A stretch of DNA of 64,000 nt. It comes from a virus. Location of the stretch: positions 87,987 through 151,986 of IMG/VR virus record IMGVR_UViG_3300025087_000036. One strand, given 5' to 3'. Below are positions 29,955-39,835 of this stretch, piece after piece. Within the stretch, counting starts at the first letter, position 1; every line of letters starts with the position of its first letter. The notes under the pieces are model-generated. The model saw only the letters and a list, made by a program, of their open reading frames with translations. It did no database searches and had not been told where the DNA came from. The translations under genes and the position numbers were made by a program.

Positions 29955-31799
29955 ATGCCATATAATTTTAACAGTAACAACAAACTAGCAAGGGATGTAT
30001 TTACTTCACCAAAGAATATTGATATCAGGGATAAGAGGTTGGATCTTCCATCCAAGCTTACACTGTTATTGAAGAGGGGAATTGGTAAAAAGTATTATAC
30101 GGAACCCAAGCAGGTTGATGCTCCAATAAGGAAACAACACAAGCAATATTTGAAAGACCAATTCATGAAGGCAACATATGACAAGTATGTTAGGACCACT
30201 TCATTGGAGATAGATAGAAGGAAGTCTTTTGAAGATTTCACTACTATGCAATACAGTCCAGAGATTGCTTCTGCGTTGGATATCTATGCCGATGAAAGTC
30301 TTACCAAGAATGAGTATGGAGAGATTATCCACGTTGAATCAGACAATGAGAAAATCAAGATGGTGCTTGAGAACTTGTTCAACGATATTCTTTGTGTTGA
30401 ATCTAACCTTTGGACTTGGACAAGGAACACTTGCCAGTTTGGGAATCACTTTCTTCTATTGGACATTCAACCAAACAGGGGTGTTGTTGGATATCTTCCA
30501 ATCAAGGTTGATGAAATAAGGAGAGAGGAAGCTTATGATGGACAGATAAGCTCCGTCAAGTTTTATTGGGATACGAATAACATCACGTTTGATAACTGGC
30601 AGATTGCTCACTTTAGATTGTTGTCTGACTTGCAGAGAGAACCATATGGAACTTCTGCCTTAGAGGCTGGGCGTTTGGTTTGGAAGCAATTACAGTTAGC
30701 AGAGGATTCAATGCTTATCTATCGTATAACCAGGGCTCCTGAAAGAAGGATCTTCTACATTGATGTTGGGAACATAAACCCAGAAGATGTTGCAGAGTTT
30801 ATCAAGGGTATCAAGGATGAAATCAAGAGAACACCTTCGGTTAATATGGCTAGTGGTAATATGGACTTCAAGTATAACCCAATGGCTATTGATGAGGACT
30901 TCTTCATTCCACGGAGAGGGGAAAAGAATACAGAGATTGAAACTCTTCCTGGTGCTTCGAACTTGGATGAGATTGCAGACATAGAGTACATGCAACAGAA
31001 ACTTTACACTTCATTGAAAGTGCCGAAGGCTTATTTTTCGGATGAGTCTGATATCAGGGCGAAGGCAACCTTGGCTGGGCAGGACTTTAGGTTTGCTAGG
31101 ACGATCAATAGAATGCAACAGGCTATGCTTGCAACCTTGAATCAAATTGCGGTGCTGCATTTGTATGCTCTTGGGTTTAGAGAGAAAGAACAGTTGACAA
31201 GCTTTGAGTTGGAACTTACCAACCCTTCAACCATGTCAGAGATTGAAAAGATTGACCTATGGGATAAGAAGGGAACTGTGTTCAAGAACTTGTGGGATGA
31301 GTCAACCTTGTCACCAATTTCTTATGTGTGGGGTGCTAGAGAGATCCTTGGGTTTACCGATGATCAGATCAAGGTTATCCTCAACCAACAATTCTTGGAA
31401 GGAAAGATAAAACTACAGATTGAGACAGTTTCACAACCTGACCTTGGTGATATGAGTATGGATATGGGTGGAGGGTTTGGTTCAACAGAAGGTGTGCCAG
31501 GGGTTGCTGATTCTCCTTTCGTTGATCAGAATGGAAATGCTTTGCCAGCTACACCACCAGAGGGAAAGAAGTATGTGGCAACAGAGATTAGGACAACCAT
31601 GGAGAATGTAAAACAGGGGTTGGATGTTATGCTTGAGAACTACAATGCAGCATTTAAGAAAAAGAAAAAGCCAAGGAATAATGCCTTGGCAACAAACTCT
31701 TTTGCCTATGCAAACATGATCACAACCCTATCTGAATTAGAAAGAGGGCTTGAGAATCCGATAAAAAATATAAATGAAATCAAATCCAATGAGGACTAG
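29955..31799 (+). CDS. 20: Portal protein (gp20-like)
   Basis: 614 aa, T4 gp20 is 524. Conserved: RTTSLEIDRRKSFEDF, ALDIYADES, TRNTCQFGNHFLLLD, ITRAPERRIFYIDVGN and TEIETLPGASNLDEIADIEYMQQKLY. Twelve copies form the channel at the capsid vertex, docking the terminase and neck. C-terminal 100 residues are specific to this phage. Ends before a 44-bp gap with a TATATTTCA sequence that only partly matches the late motif. Confidence 0.93.
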   Translation: MPYNFNSNNKLARDVFTSPKNIDIRDKRLDLPSKLTLLLKRGIGKKYYTEPKQVDAPIRKQHKQYLKDQFMKATYDKYVRTTSLEIDRRKSFEDFTTMQYSPEIASALDIYADESLTKNEYGEIIHVESDNEKIKMVLENLFNDILCVESNLWTWTRNTCQFGNHFLLLDIQPNRGVVGYLPIKVDEIRREEAYDGQISSVKFYWDTNNITFDNWQIAHFRLLSDLQREPYGTSALEAGRLVWKQLQLAEDSMLIYRITRAPERRIFYIDVGNINPEDVAEFIKGIKDEIKRTPSVNMASGNMDFKYNPMAIDEDFFIPRRGEKNTEIETLPGASNLDEIADIEYMQQKLYTSLKVPKAYFSDESDIRAKATLAGQDFRFARTINRMQQAMLATLNQIAVLHLYALGFREKEQLTSFELELTNPSTMSEIEKIDLWDKKGTVFKNLWDESTLSPISYVWGAREILGFTDDQIKVILNQQFLEGKIKLQIETVSQPDLGDMSMDMGGGFGSTEGVPGVADSPFVDQNGNALPATPPEGKKYVATEIRTTMENVKQGLDVMLENYNAAFKKKKKPRNNALATNSFAYANMITTLSELERGLENPIKNINEIKSNED

Positions 31800-31843
31800 G
31801 GGTATATTTCATTATAGCGACAACATTTAAGGAGCGTATGTAA

Positions 31844-32653
31844 GTGAACTTTGGAACAATACTACAATCAGTAACAAGTGTCTGTGCAAAGAAAGCATTG
31901 GCAAACCAGGAACAGGACGCTAAGATGTTAGCTAAGACCTTCATAAATTTTGTGAACATCAAGGAAGTATTACACAAGCAATTCAATGTGTTCACACGAT
32001 TGGAATCATCATATATGGCCGACAGAAGACTAGCAGAGATGTTTGTCAATGAAACGGTATCCGCATTGGATGGAATGAACTTCAAGGATGTTCAAGCTTA
32101 CAATACTCTTCTTGAATCTAAGTGTAAGATACCAGCTATGAAGTCTTCTCAATTGAACATGGATATTGGAACAGTCATAAGGTATCGGTTGGATAAGGAA
32201 TCAGTTGACCCAAAGAGATATGTTGAATCATTCGATAGAGTTGTTCAGCATGTGAACTCATTGCATGAGGACAAAGATCCCTATGAGAACTTGAGTGAGA
32301 TGGTTGCCAATTCGGAACTGAAATTCTTGAAGCCAAAGCATGTTATTAGAATTGCCCTTGGAAAATTCAACAGCAAATACTCAAACCAATTGAATGAAGA
32401 TGACCGCAAGGTTTTCTTTTTGTTGAAAGAGAATGATCAAGGCAAGATAGCTGATAAACAAAAATTGATGATAGCGGAAATAGAGTCCCTATTGGTGAAA
32501 CTTGGTGGATCAATGGGCGAAGAGTTGTCTAGTAAGGCAGCAGCAGCCACCAAGCAATGCAAAGAGAACCAAACAGCAGATGGCCTATTGGATACATATG
32601 AGTTGGTTTGTGAGTTAAGAAATCTAAGGGAGAAAGACAATGAAGAAAAGTGA
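31844..32653 (+). CDS. Unknown virion-region protein, 269 aa
   Basis: GTG start after AAGGAGCGTATGTAA. All-helical (QSVTSVCAKKALANQEQDAKML..., EIESLLVKLGGSMGEELSSK). Position between portal and prohead protease, where T4 carries gp67/gp68 prohead core genes, hints at a prohead core or internal protein; similarity itself not visible. Overlaps the next gene by 14 bp. Confidence 0.7.
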   Translation: MNFGTILQSVTSVCAKKALANQEQDAKMLAKTFINFVNIKEVLHKQFNVFTRLESSYMADRRLAEMFVNETVSALDGMNFKDVQAYNTLLESKCKIPAMKSSQLNMDIGTVIRYRLDKESVDPKRYVESFDRVVQHVNSLHEDKDPYENLSEMVANSELKFLKPKHVIRIALGKFNSKYSNQLNEDDRKVFFLLKENDQGKIADKQKLMIAEIESLLVKLGGSMGEELSSKAAAATKQCKENQTADGLLDTYELVCELRNLREKDNEEK

Positions 32654-32876
32654 ACTGAAAAAAATTATCAAGGAAACCTTGAATGAGGATGTTATGGATG
32701 GATACAAAAAGGTAAAGCTACCGATAAGCTTTCCTTTTACATGGGACGCAAGAGATTATCACAAATTTGATGATATAAAGAATCTACTACAAAAGCTAAC
32801 TAAAAAGAAAATTCTTTCTAAAGAGATTGAGGCAGACAATGTGTTTCCTTATAAAGCAATATTTTATGTTAAGTAA
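32640..32876 (+). CDS. Putative internal head protein 1 (shared leader)
   Basis: 78 aa. Leader MKKSELKKIIKETLNE (1-16) with protease-type sites I-K-E12 and L-N-E16, then a small alpha/beta domain (YKKVKLPISFPFTWDARDYHKF...). Eight genes here share this leader. I infer capsid targeting and removal by the gp21-type protease. Lies next to the protease and scaffold genes. Confidence 0.7.
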   Translation: MKKSELKKIIKETLNEDVMDGYKKVKLPISFPFTWDARDYHKFDDIKNLLQKLTKKKILSKEIEADNVFPYKAIFYVK

Positions 32877-32888
32877 CGGAGGAAATTA

Positions 32889-33440
32889 ATGGCTAAATTT
32901 GGACCAGGAACAAAGAAAGAACTAAGTGTTAACAGAAAAGATTGGAAAGTGACCATTGGTGCTATTGAGAACAAAAATAGACCAGAGGCTTTGTACATCG
33001 TCTTTAACTCTTGGGTGAAGCCTAAATTATCGGTTGTAAAGGCCCAGAATACGGCCACACACGAATCAGACGAGTTGGTTGGGGTCATTATGTCTGACTT
33101 CGAAAAAGAACTTAAGGTACGCGGTAGGAGCTTCAAGAATTACTTCAACTCAAAGTTTTTCGATCCAGCTTCTTTGATCTTTGATTATAGTTTTATTGCA
33201 GAGGGGGCAGAGATAGGGAAAAGACAGTTTTTGGAACTAGAATTCAATATCGATACAGTGAATGATATTGATTGGAATGGTGGCCCAGCACAAAACAAGG
33301 ATACTGGAAAAGTGAACAATATTCCCTTTGCTAGTTTTGAGAGTGAGTTACAAGACACAATGAACAGGATTTTGGATATGGATATCTTCAATGAGAGCAA
33401 ATCCAACTTGAACTTTTCGAAGGTAAAGGGGGCAGCATAG
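32889..33440 (+). CDS. Unknown virion-region protein, 183 aa
   Basis: Ribosome-binding site GGAGGAAATTA. MAKFGPGTKKELSVNRKDWKVTIGAIENKNRP..., alpha/beta, ends NESKSNLNFSKVKGAA. Embedded in the prohead-core gene group and touching the next leader gene (33441). No family recognised. Confidence 0.7.
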   Translation: MAKFGPGTKKELSVNRKDWKVTIGAIENKNRPEALYIVFNSWVKPKLSVVKAQNTATHESDELVGVIMSDFEKELKVRGRSFKNYFNSKFFDPASLIFDYSFIAEGAEIGKRQFLELEFNIDTVNDIDWNGGPAQNKDTGKVNNIPFASFESELQDTMNRILDMDIFNESKSNLNFSKVKGAA

Positions 33441-33680
33441 ATGAAAAAGAGTGAACTGAAAAAGCTTATCAAAGAAATACTCCAAGAGGATGTATTTGAT
33501 CACTACGTTACCGTTTGGAGTAAAGATGAGAAAAAATTTGTTCTGTCACAATTGAACCATAGGAGTTACAACCTTGGATATGGGTCTAAGATTTTCAAAA
33601 AGTGGAATGATGCTGACGTTGAAGAAATAGAGGGTGACCTAAAGAAGCATGGATATCGTCAATTGAGAATAGAGGATTAA
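33441..33680 (+). CDS. Putative internal head protein 2 (shared leader)
   Basis: 79 aa. Leader MKKSELKKLIKEILQE, then VFDHYVTVWSKDEKKFVLSQLNH and an ADVEEIEGDLKKHGYRQLRIED tail, which resembles phage proteins of the YfdR/DUF-like KTSC neighbourhood only in style. ATG directly follows the previous stop. Confidence 0.7.
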   Translation: MKKSELKKLIKEILQEDVFDHYVTVWSKDEKKFVLSQLNHRSYNLGYGSKIFKKWNDADVEEIEGDLKKHGYRQLRIED

Positions 33681-33683
33681 CCA

Positions 33684-33968
33684 ATGAAGAAAAGCGAACT
33701 GAAAAAGATTATCAAGGAAACAATATTAGAAGCAAACATCCACAAACATGGATTTACCACTGTGGAATGGGACTTCAGAAAAGAGTACCAAAACGTATAT
33801 GGGAATGCAATAGAAGCATTGGAAGTAGTGTACAGTGTCATCGAAAAAATGAAATCAAAAAAGCAGGCGGCTGTCTTTATGGAAATTTTCAAGAAAGTTA
33901 TCAGAGAACTTAGTCAAATTGAGGAAGAAATTGCTAAAGAACTAAAGAACGGGGGAGGCTCCAAATAG
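33684..33968 (+). CDS. Putative internal head protein 3 (shared leader)
   Basis: 94 aa. Leader MKKSELKKIIKETILEA, then a mostly helical body with VVYSVIEKMKSKKQAAVFMEIFKKVIREL. Nucleotide sequence of the leader is close to that of 32640 and 33441, suggesting duplication of the leader segment. Confidence 0.7.
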   Translation: MKKSELKKIIKETILEANIHKHGFTTVEWDFRKEYQNVYGNAIEALEVVYSVIEKMKSKKQAAVFMEIFKKVIRELSQIEEEIAKELKNGGGSK

Positions 33969-33970
33969 CT

Positions 33971-35650
33971 ATGAACCAAAAACTACTCATAACAGAATGG
34001 TTTGAACTAGATGTTGGTGCTGACATTTTACAAGAGATTGCAGACAACCCAAGCAAACCAGTAATAATCAAAGACAAGCTTCTACAAAAAGCCAACGTGA
34101 AAAACCACAATGGTAGGGTCTACCCAAAAGAGATCTTAGCCAGAGAGGTTAAGAAGTATTCACACATAGTAAAAGATCGTAGGGCCATGGGGGAATTAGA
34201 TCACCCAGATTGCAATATATCAAAAAACTTTGATGTATTGTCAGAATTTGGTTGGAAACCATTTTCTGAGTTAAAACTAGGGGAGAAGATATATGCAATC
34301 AATGAAAATAACAGGTTAGAATTAAATGAAATAGAAAGAATTATCGATGAACCATATAGCGGAAACGCTTATAAAATAAGAGGCAGAGGAATAGATTCTT
34401 CGTTTACCCCAACCCACAAATTGTTACTAGAAGCAAGGTATGGAAAAAGGGAGTATGTCACAATTGAGGAAATACACAACAATAGAGGCAAATACAATAA
34501 ACATAAAATATTAAAATCTAATTTTGATTGGTTTGGTAACAACCCAGATTTCATTGAAATTCCAGGTGTGTCAAAAGAAAAATATTCAAATAGATTTACG
34601 AATAATGTTGAGGAACCACTTAAAATAGACACAATGACATTTGTTCAATTCCTAGGAATTTGGCTCGCAGAGGGCCACACCCGCATAGGGGGTGGATCTT
34701 ATTTATCAGTAATCACACAAAAATCTGGTGTTAAGGCTGATTTGATCAGAGAAATGTTAAGCAAATTCCAAATTGAAATAAAAGAATACAATAAGGGGAA
34801 TGATAAAATAGTATTCTCAATCCAAGATATAAGATTGGCAAAATATTTGGATATATTGGGAAAGTGCCATGAAAAATATATCCCTAGTGATATCAAACAA
34901 CTTGATCCAATTTATCTATCTGAATTGATTGATTGGTTTATCATGGGAGATGGAAGAAAACAAACACACCAACATGGAATTAGACAAAATTTGTTTTCCA
35001 CCTCGAAAAGGCTTGTTGAGGATTTACACGAATGTCTTATCAAAATTGGTGGGTCTGGAAATTGGCAAGAAATAATAACCAAGGATGATTATATGTTTGC
35101 TGATCATCTAATAGAGGCCAAAAATAAACGACCACTATATCAGTTAAACATATCCACAACAAATGGTATATATTTGGATGAAAGGTTCTTAAAGATAGAA
35201 AAAGTAGAACACAAGGGAAATATATATTGTCTAACAGTTAAGAATGGAAACTTTTATATGAAGGAAAATGGCAAAGCATTTCTTACAGGAAACTCGGCAA
35301 TAATTGAATTAAAAAATGTTTCACACTTAGTAACTGATATTTATATGCGAGATGAAGAGGTTAGGGGATCACTGGAAATTTTGAACACACCCCCAGGGCA
35401 GATTCTAAAAAACCTTATTCAGCAGGGTGTGAAGATCGGAATATCGTCTAGGGGAATTGGATCACTACAGCAAGAGGCTGAAATAAATGTGGTTCAAGAT
35501 GACTTCGAACTCATTGCTTTTGACGCAGTTTCGTCGCCATCCACTCCAGGCGCATATTTAGTAGAGAGTGTTGGAAAAAATGTTACGGACAGATACAATG
35601 GACTACGCAATATCCTTCATGGAATATTGAAAGATTCATACTTTAAGTAA
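33971..35650 (+). CDS. 21: Prohead protease (gp21-like) with intein
   Basis: 559 codons; the extein is 198 aa, matching gp21 (212). Catalytic His in GELDHPD (residues 74-80) and Ser in GISSRGIGS, plus NHNGRVYPKEIL and ELKNVSHLVTDIY. It is a serine protease that cleaves scaffold, core proteins and capsid N-termini after [LI]-x-E. The intein interrupts right after the catalytic His motif. Targets here probably include both capsid proteins and the leader proteins around it. Confidence 0.94.
   Translation: MNQKLLITEWFELDVGADILQEIADNPSKPVIIKDKLLQKANVKNHNGRVYPKEILAREVKKYSHIVKDRRAMGELDHPDCNISKNFDVLSEFGWKPFSELKLGEKIYAINENNRLELNEIERIIDEPYSGNAYKIRGRGIDSSFTPTHKLLLEARYGKREYVTIEEIHNNRGKYNKHKILKSNFDWFGNNPDFIEIPGVSKEKYSNRFTNNVEEPLKIDTMTFVQFLGIWLAEGHTRIGGGSYLSVITQKSGVKADLIREMLSKFQIEIKEYNKGNDKIVFSIQDIRLAKYLDILGKCHEKYIPSDIKQLDPIYLSELIDWFIMGDGRKQTHQHGIRQNLFSTSKRLVEDLHECLIKIGGSGNWQEIITKDDYMFADHLIEAKNKRPLYQLNISTTNGIYLDERFLKIEKVEHKGNIYCLTVKNGNFYMKENGKAFLTGNSAIIELKNVSHLVTDIYMRDEEVRGSLEILNTPPGQILKNLIQQGVKIGISSRGIGSLQQEAEINVVQDDFELIAFDAVSSPSTPGAYLVESVGKNVTDRYNGLRNILHGILKDSYFK
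34211..35293 (+). mobile_element. Intein in the prohead protease, 361 residues
   Basis: Starts Cys (HPD-CNISKNFDVLSEFG), block B FTPTHKLLLEA, LAGLIDADG endonuclease motifs FLGIWLAEGHT and LIDWFIMGDGRK, and C-terminus FYMKENGKAFLTGN before Ser. Penultimate residue is Gly instead of His. Normal intein plus homing endonuclease length. Splicing joins GELDHPD to SAIIELKNVSH. Confidence 0.92.
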
Positions 35651-35664
35651 GGAGAAACGGAACT

Positions 35665-36792
35665 ATGTTGAAACAAAAGAAAGACGTTATTAAGAATGCT
35701 CTGCTTGAGGCAGAAGAACTAGAAAGAGCTTCCTTGGAAGCGGCAAAAAATCTTGTCATTGAGAATTTTGCTCCTAACCTAACTGATTTTTTCAAGGATG
35801 TATTGAAGGAAGCGGAACATGATATTGGTAAGGAAGAGGATCTTGGTAGGGAAGATACCGATGCTGCCTTTGATACAGAGGAACCAATCAAGGAAAGAAA
35901 AAAGGTTCGTAAAGAGGAAGATGAAAAGATTGACCTTGACGATGATGGGGATGATGATGTTGATATCGACTTCGATGATGAAGACGATGAGGATGAAGAA
36001 CTGGATGAGGTTGACGATGTAGCTGGCGATCCAGTTCCAGAGAAAAATCAATCTGCTCAACCAATAAATTTGACTGTTAAGCAAACAGCAGATGGTTGGG
36101 AAGCAACAGCCTCCGCAGCAAAACCAGAACCCATCACCCAAGAGGGAAAAAAGAGGAGTGCCAAAAAACTTCGCAAAGAAGAATTTGGTGATGAAGATGA
36201 ATTGAAAGACGATGATGAAGAGTTTGAAGTGCCCGATGAACTCTTTGATGATGAAGAAGATCTAGGTGAGGCAGACGATGAAGACCTAGACATAGATATC
36301 GATTTGGATGATGAAGACGAGATTGATGTTGACGATCTTGACAGTGAAGACTCAGAAATGGGAGATGAAGAGGATGATGAATTTAAGGATCTTGGAGAGG
36401 GTAGAAAGATTAGTAAGACTACGTTGAAACTAGTAAGAGAAAACAAGAAGCTTAAGAGGCTGATTGAATCTTTGACTACCCAAATGAGAGAGACAAACCT
36501 TTTCAACAGTAAGCTTGCTCACCTGAATAAGCTTTACATGAGTGGTATGTTTACCAACAGGGAAAAGGAAAGGATAGCCGAAAGGTTAGACAGATGCAAG
36601 AGCTTGAAGACAGTAAAGCTTCTTTATGGAAAGATCATCAAGGAAGCAGCAAACAGTGATCCGTCAACTAGTTTCTCTAGCATAATCAAGGAAGTTAAGA
36701 CTACCTCGAAAGCAAAGGAAGCAAAGAAGGATAAGCTATACGAATCAGAAGAGTTGAAGAGAATGCGTCAACTGTCTGGTTTGAAAGGTTAA
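35665..36792 (+). CDS. 22: Prohead scaffold/core protein (gp22-like)
   Basis: 375 aa. Helical ends flank a huge acidic centre (residues about 85-260: DDDGDDDVDIDFDDEDDEDE and similar). N-terminus has L-L-E-A and V-L-K-E-A sites matching the prohead protease rule; C-terminus is helical and ends RMRQLSGLKG. Position between protease and major capsid fixes the identity as the assembly core that is digested during maturation. The acidic tracts are far longer than in T4 gp22. Confidence 0.85.
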   Translation: MLKQKKDVIKNALLEAEELERASLEAAKNLVIENFAPNLTDFFKDVLKEAEHDIGKEEDLGREDTDAAFDTEEPIKERKKVRKEEDEKIDLDDDGDDDVDIDFDDEDDEDEELDEVDDVAGDPVPEKNQSAQPINLTVKQTADGWEATASAAKPEPITQEGKKRSAKKLRKEEFGDEDELKDDDEEFEVPDELFDDEEDLGEADDEDLDIDIDLDDEDEIDVDDLDSEDSEMGDEEDDEFKDLGEGRKISKTTLKLVRENKKLKRLIESLTTQMRETNLFNSKLAHLNKLYMSGMFTNREKERIAERLDRCKSLKTVKLLYGKIIKEAANSDPSTSFSSIIKEVKTTSKAKEAKKDKLYESEELKRMRQLSGLKG

Positions 36793-36819
36793 CGAAAAGA
36801 AATTGAAGGAGTAATATTT

Positions 36820-38352
36820 ATGGGAATGAAACTATTAAAATCAGGGTTGGTGGGGAACATCCAAACCAATCAACTGAAAGAACAAAGAATGAAGGTTGTT
36901 AATAGATGGGAAAAGACAGGTCTTCTTGAGGGACTAGAAGCCCAAAAGAAAACCAACATGGCCCAACTATTGGAAAACCAAGCTGGTGCTTTGTTGAAGG
37001 AAGCGGACAACTCAACTTCTAACATAGCTGGGTTTGATATCATTGTGTTCCCAATGGTGCGTAGAGTTTTCTCTCGCCTATTGGCAAACGATATTGTATC
37101 GGTTCAACCATTGAACCTACCTAGTGGATTGTTATTCTATCTTGATCATCAAGTGGAGACAGTTACTACAGGTGCCAGAGGAACCTATGCAAGCGTGTAT
37201 GATGCACACTATGACAATGGTGGGCACAACTATTCATTTGCTACAGGGGCCACAACCTATGGTGCATGGGCAAATGTTGGTGGAGATAACTATGTAACTT
37301 TAACTTATAGTGGTAGCGAGGAATCTCTTGCTTCATTGCAAATTGAAGTTATCTCTGGTATTGGTGCAACTGTAACAGGTGTTACTCACTTTGCTATTGA
37401 TCCACAAACCTGGACCGCTGGGTTGTTTGCTAACAACCAAATCTTGGTTAAGGTTAATGATAGCGGTTATACTGGTACTAACGTAGCCTACGTTGATTGC
37501 GTAGCTAACTCTGCTAGAACTTCATACACAGTGTATGGAGATTTAGAAGGTAGCTCTAACATGGCAGAAGTGAAGTTGATCGTAACTTCTACAACTGTAA
37601 GTGTTACCAGCAGAAAGATGAAAGCTCACTGGACCCCAGAATTGGCACAGGACTTGGCTGCATACCACAGCTTGGACGCCGAAGCTGAATTGACTGCTTT
37701 GTTGAGTGAGGAACTTGCAGCAGAAATCGACCGCGAAATCATTCGTGACTTGATCCGTGTTGCTCCTTACCAAACAAGCTGGTCTTACGATAGAACAGCT
37801 TCGATAACCAGGACAGATGGTACAACCATTCCTGGCGATCCTGCAAGCGCATATGTTACCCAAAAGGAATGGAACCAAACTCTGTTGACACAGGTTAACA
37901 AGGTTAGCGCCCAAATCCACAAGGCAATGTTGCGCGGTGGTGCAAACTGGATTGTTTGCTCCACTGAGGTTGGATCGGTTATGGAAGACATCGAGAAATT
38001 CCACGCCGTTTCCGAAGCCGACACCGAGCAATACAACATGGGTATCGAAAAGATGGGAACCCTATCTTCAAGGTACACCGTTTACAAGGATCCTTACCTA
38101 CCTGCTCAAATTTGTTTGATTGGGCACAAGGGAAGCAACTTCATGGATACTGGATATGTGTATGCTCCATACATTCCATTCCAGCTAACTCCTGTAGTCC
38201 TGGATCCAGATGACTTCACACCAAGGAAGGGTATTATGACCAGATACGCTAAGAAAGTTGTTAACAACAAGTATTACGGTATGGTTAGGGTTATCTTCCC
38301 AACAAGCTACACTTTGATTAATGGTTCAAGCACCAATGTTTCGAACTTCTAA
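36820..38352 (+). CDS. 23: Major capsid protein (gp23-like)
   Basis: 510 aa. N-terminal propeptide ends in ALLKE61-ADNSTSN, a predicted prohead-protease cut (L-x-E/A). HK97-fold landmarks: VFPMVRRVFSRLLANDIVSVQPL, ELAQDLAAYHSLDAEAEL, ANWIVCSTEVGSVMED, and C-terminal YGMVRVIFPTSYTLING. A TATTTATG sequence (36815-36822) overlaps the start codon and so cannot serve as its promoter. A strong terminator follows. Confidence 0.95.
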   Translation: MGMKLLKSGLVGNIQTNQLKEQRMKVVNRWEKTGLLEGLEAQKKTNMAQLLENQAGALLKEADNSTSNIAGFDIIVFPMVRRVFSRLLANDIVSVQPLNLPSGLLFYLDHQVETVTTGARGTYASVYDAHYDNGGHNYSFATGATTYGAWANVGGDNYVTLTYSGSEESLASLQIEVISGIGATVTGVTHFAIDPQTWTAGLFANNQILVKVNDSGYTGTNVAYVDCVANSARTSYTVYGDLEGSSNMAEVKLIVTSTTVSVTSRKMKAHWTPELAQDLAAYHSLDAEAELTALLSEELAAEIDREIIRDLIRVAPYQTSWSYDRTASITRTDGTTIPGDPASAYVTQKEWNQTLLTQVNKVSAQIHKAMLRGGANWIVCSTEVGSVMEDIEKFHAVSEADTEQYNMGIEKMGTLSSRYTVYKDPYLPAQICLIGHKGSNFMDTGYVYAPYIPFQLTPVVLDPDDFTPRKGIMTRYAKKVVNNKYYGMVRVIFPTSYTLINGSSTNVSNF

Positions 38353-38371
38353 TCAGTAGTTTTTAGCTAAG

Positions 38372-38402
38372 AGAGGAAACAAGAAATTGTTTCCTCTTTT
38401 TT
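38372..38402 (+). terminator. Intrinsic terminator after the major capsid gene
   Basis: GAGGAAACAA-GAAA-TTGTTTCCTC, a perfect 10-bp stem with GAAA tetraloop, followed by TTTTTT. It separates the abundant capsid transcript from the endonuclease gene; TATAAT at 38413 may restart transcription. Confidence 0.9.
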
Positions 38403-38458
38403 GTCTTTGTGCTATAATTATACTTGATGGTGTAATATCGTTCAGAAAGGCGAAAATT

Positions 38459-39772
38459 ATGGTATACAAGCACGGGTGTAAAATGTGTGGGATAGATTTT
38501 GAGACAAAGAAAAAGACAAGCAAATTTTGCTCAAAGGTTTGTTTATCAAAAAACAATGTGAAGGCAACACAAATAAAACAAGAGAAAATATGCACAATTT
38601 GTAACAAACCATTTTTAGGAAAATCAAACCAAAAATATTGCTCACCAAAATGTGCCAGAAAAGCAAACAATGAATCTTGTATGAAGATAGTTTGTTGTAA
38701 AATTTGTGGAAATGAATTCAAAACCAGACACCATAAAACACAGAAGTGTTGTTCGCCAGCTTGTGGAAATAAACTTAAGTCAAAATCAAATACCATAAAG
38801 AAAATATGCAAAAAATGCGGAGAGGAATTCTATGTAAAAAATAGTAGAGATAACAGATATAATGTAACGTATTGTTCGATAGATTGTTATGGAAAAACAC
38901 ACCAATCTTCTTATGAACACGAAATAAAATCAATATTGGAAAGTAGTGGTATTAATAATATTGTTGAAAGGTACAAACCAGATTGGTTGTCCAGAAAGGA
39001 AATAGACTTATATTTACCGGACCATAAAATCGGGGTAGAATTCAATGGCATATATTGGCATTCAGAAAGTGCTGGCAAAAATAAGGGATATCACTTCAAT
39101 AAATCAAAATTGTGTGCTGAAAATGGGGTGAGATTAGTCCACATATTCGAAGATGCTTGGGTTAGTAGAAGGGAAGCAATTATGAAAAGATTGTTTAATA
39201 TGATACCCAACAATGACAAGATATATGCAAGAAATTGTGTAGTCAAGTTTGGCAATAAACAGGAGGTTGTGAAATTTGTGGGAAAATACCATACCCAGGG
39301 AAATATAAGTTTTGAATACAGCGTGAAACTCCTATGCGATGGAGAAATTGTTTCTGTTTTAACAATAGGAAAACAAAGAAAGATTCTTGGTTCCAACCCA
39401 GAAGAAGGAAAATTTGAAATATTGAGATATTGTTCTAAAAAAAGAGTGGTGGGTGGCTTTTCAAAAATGCTAAAATATTTCATAAAATCAATAAACCCAA
39501 AAGAGATAACAACCTTTATGGATTTGGATTGGAATTTCGATACTGCAAATAATGTTTACGCAAAAAATGGGTTCGCACTTTCCCATATTTCTCCACCAAA
39601 TTATTGGTATGTCAGCAAAGAAATGGTAAGGAAACATAGAATCCAGTGTAGAAAGTCAAAGCTGGTGGATAGTGGGTATGATAAAAACAAATCTGAATCA
39701 GAAATAATGAAAGAACTTGGGTATTGGAAGGTGTGGAATTGTGGATCTGCCAAATTCATAATGTCATTTTAG
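38459..39772 (+). CDS. Homing endonuclease, Vsr/PD-(D/E)XK-like, with zinc fingers
   Basis: 437 aa from ATG 38459. Four C-x2-C...F-C-S-x2-C fingers (CKMCGIDFE...KFCSKVC and similar, residues 7-130), then EIDLYLPDHKIGVEFNGIYWHSE, the Vsr-type catalytic core of phage homing endonucleases, then LVHIFEDAW and a C-terminal domain of 200 residues found in long members. Inserted between the two capsid genes, a classic target for homing. Confidence 0.88.
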   Translation: MVYKHGCKMCGIDFETKKKTSKFCSKVCLSKNNVKATQIKQEKICTICNKPFLGKSNQKYCSPKCARKANNESCMKIVCCKICGNEFKTRHHKTQKCCSPACGNKLKSKSNTIKKICKKCGEEFYVKNSRDNRYNVTYCSIDCYGKTHQSSYEHEIKSILESSGINNIVERYKPDWLSRKEIDLYLPDHKIGVEFNGIYWHSESAGKNKGYHFNKSKLCAENGVRLVHIFEDAWVSRREAIMKRLFNMIPNNDKIYARNCVVKFGNKQEVVKFVGKYHTQGNISFEYSVKLLCDGEIVSVLTIGKQRKILGSNPEEGKFEILRYCSKKRVVGGFSKMLKYFIKSINPKEITTFMDLDWNFDTANNVYAKNGFALSHISPPNYWYVSKEMVRKHRIQCRKSKLVDSGYDKNKSESEIMKELGYWKVWNCGSAKFIMSF

Positions 39773-39835
39773 TTAATTTTTGTATCCTGCTTGTAATATT
39801 TAAAGATGTACAATGAACAATCTTAAGGAGTTTAC

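Noticed and set aside
36815-36822. Late promoter for the major capsid gene at TATTTATG
   Set aside because: It overlaps the start codon, so RNA from it could not carry the ribosome-binding site.
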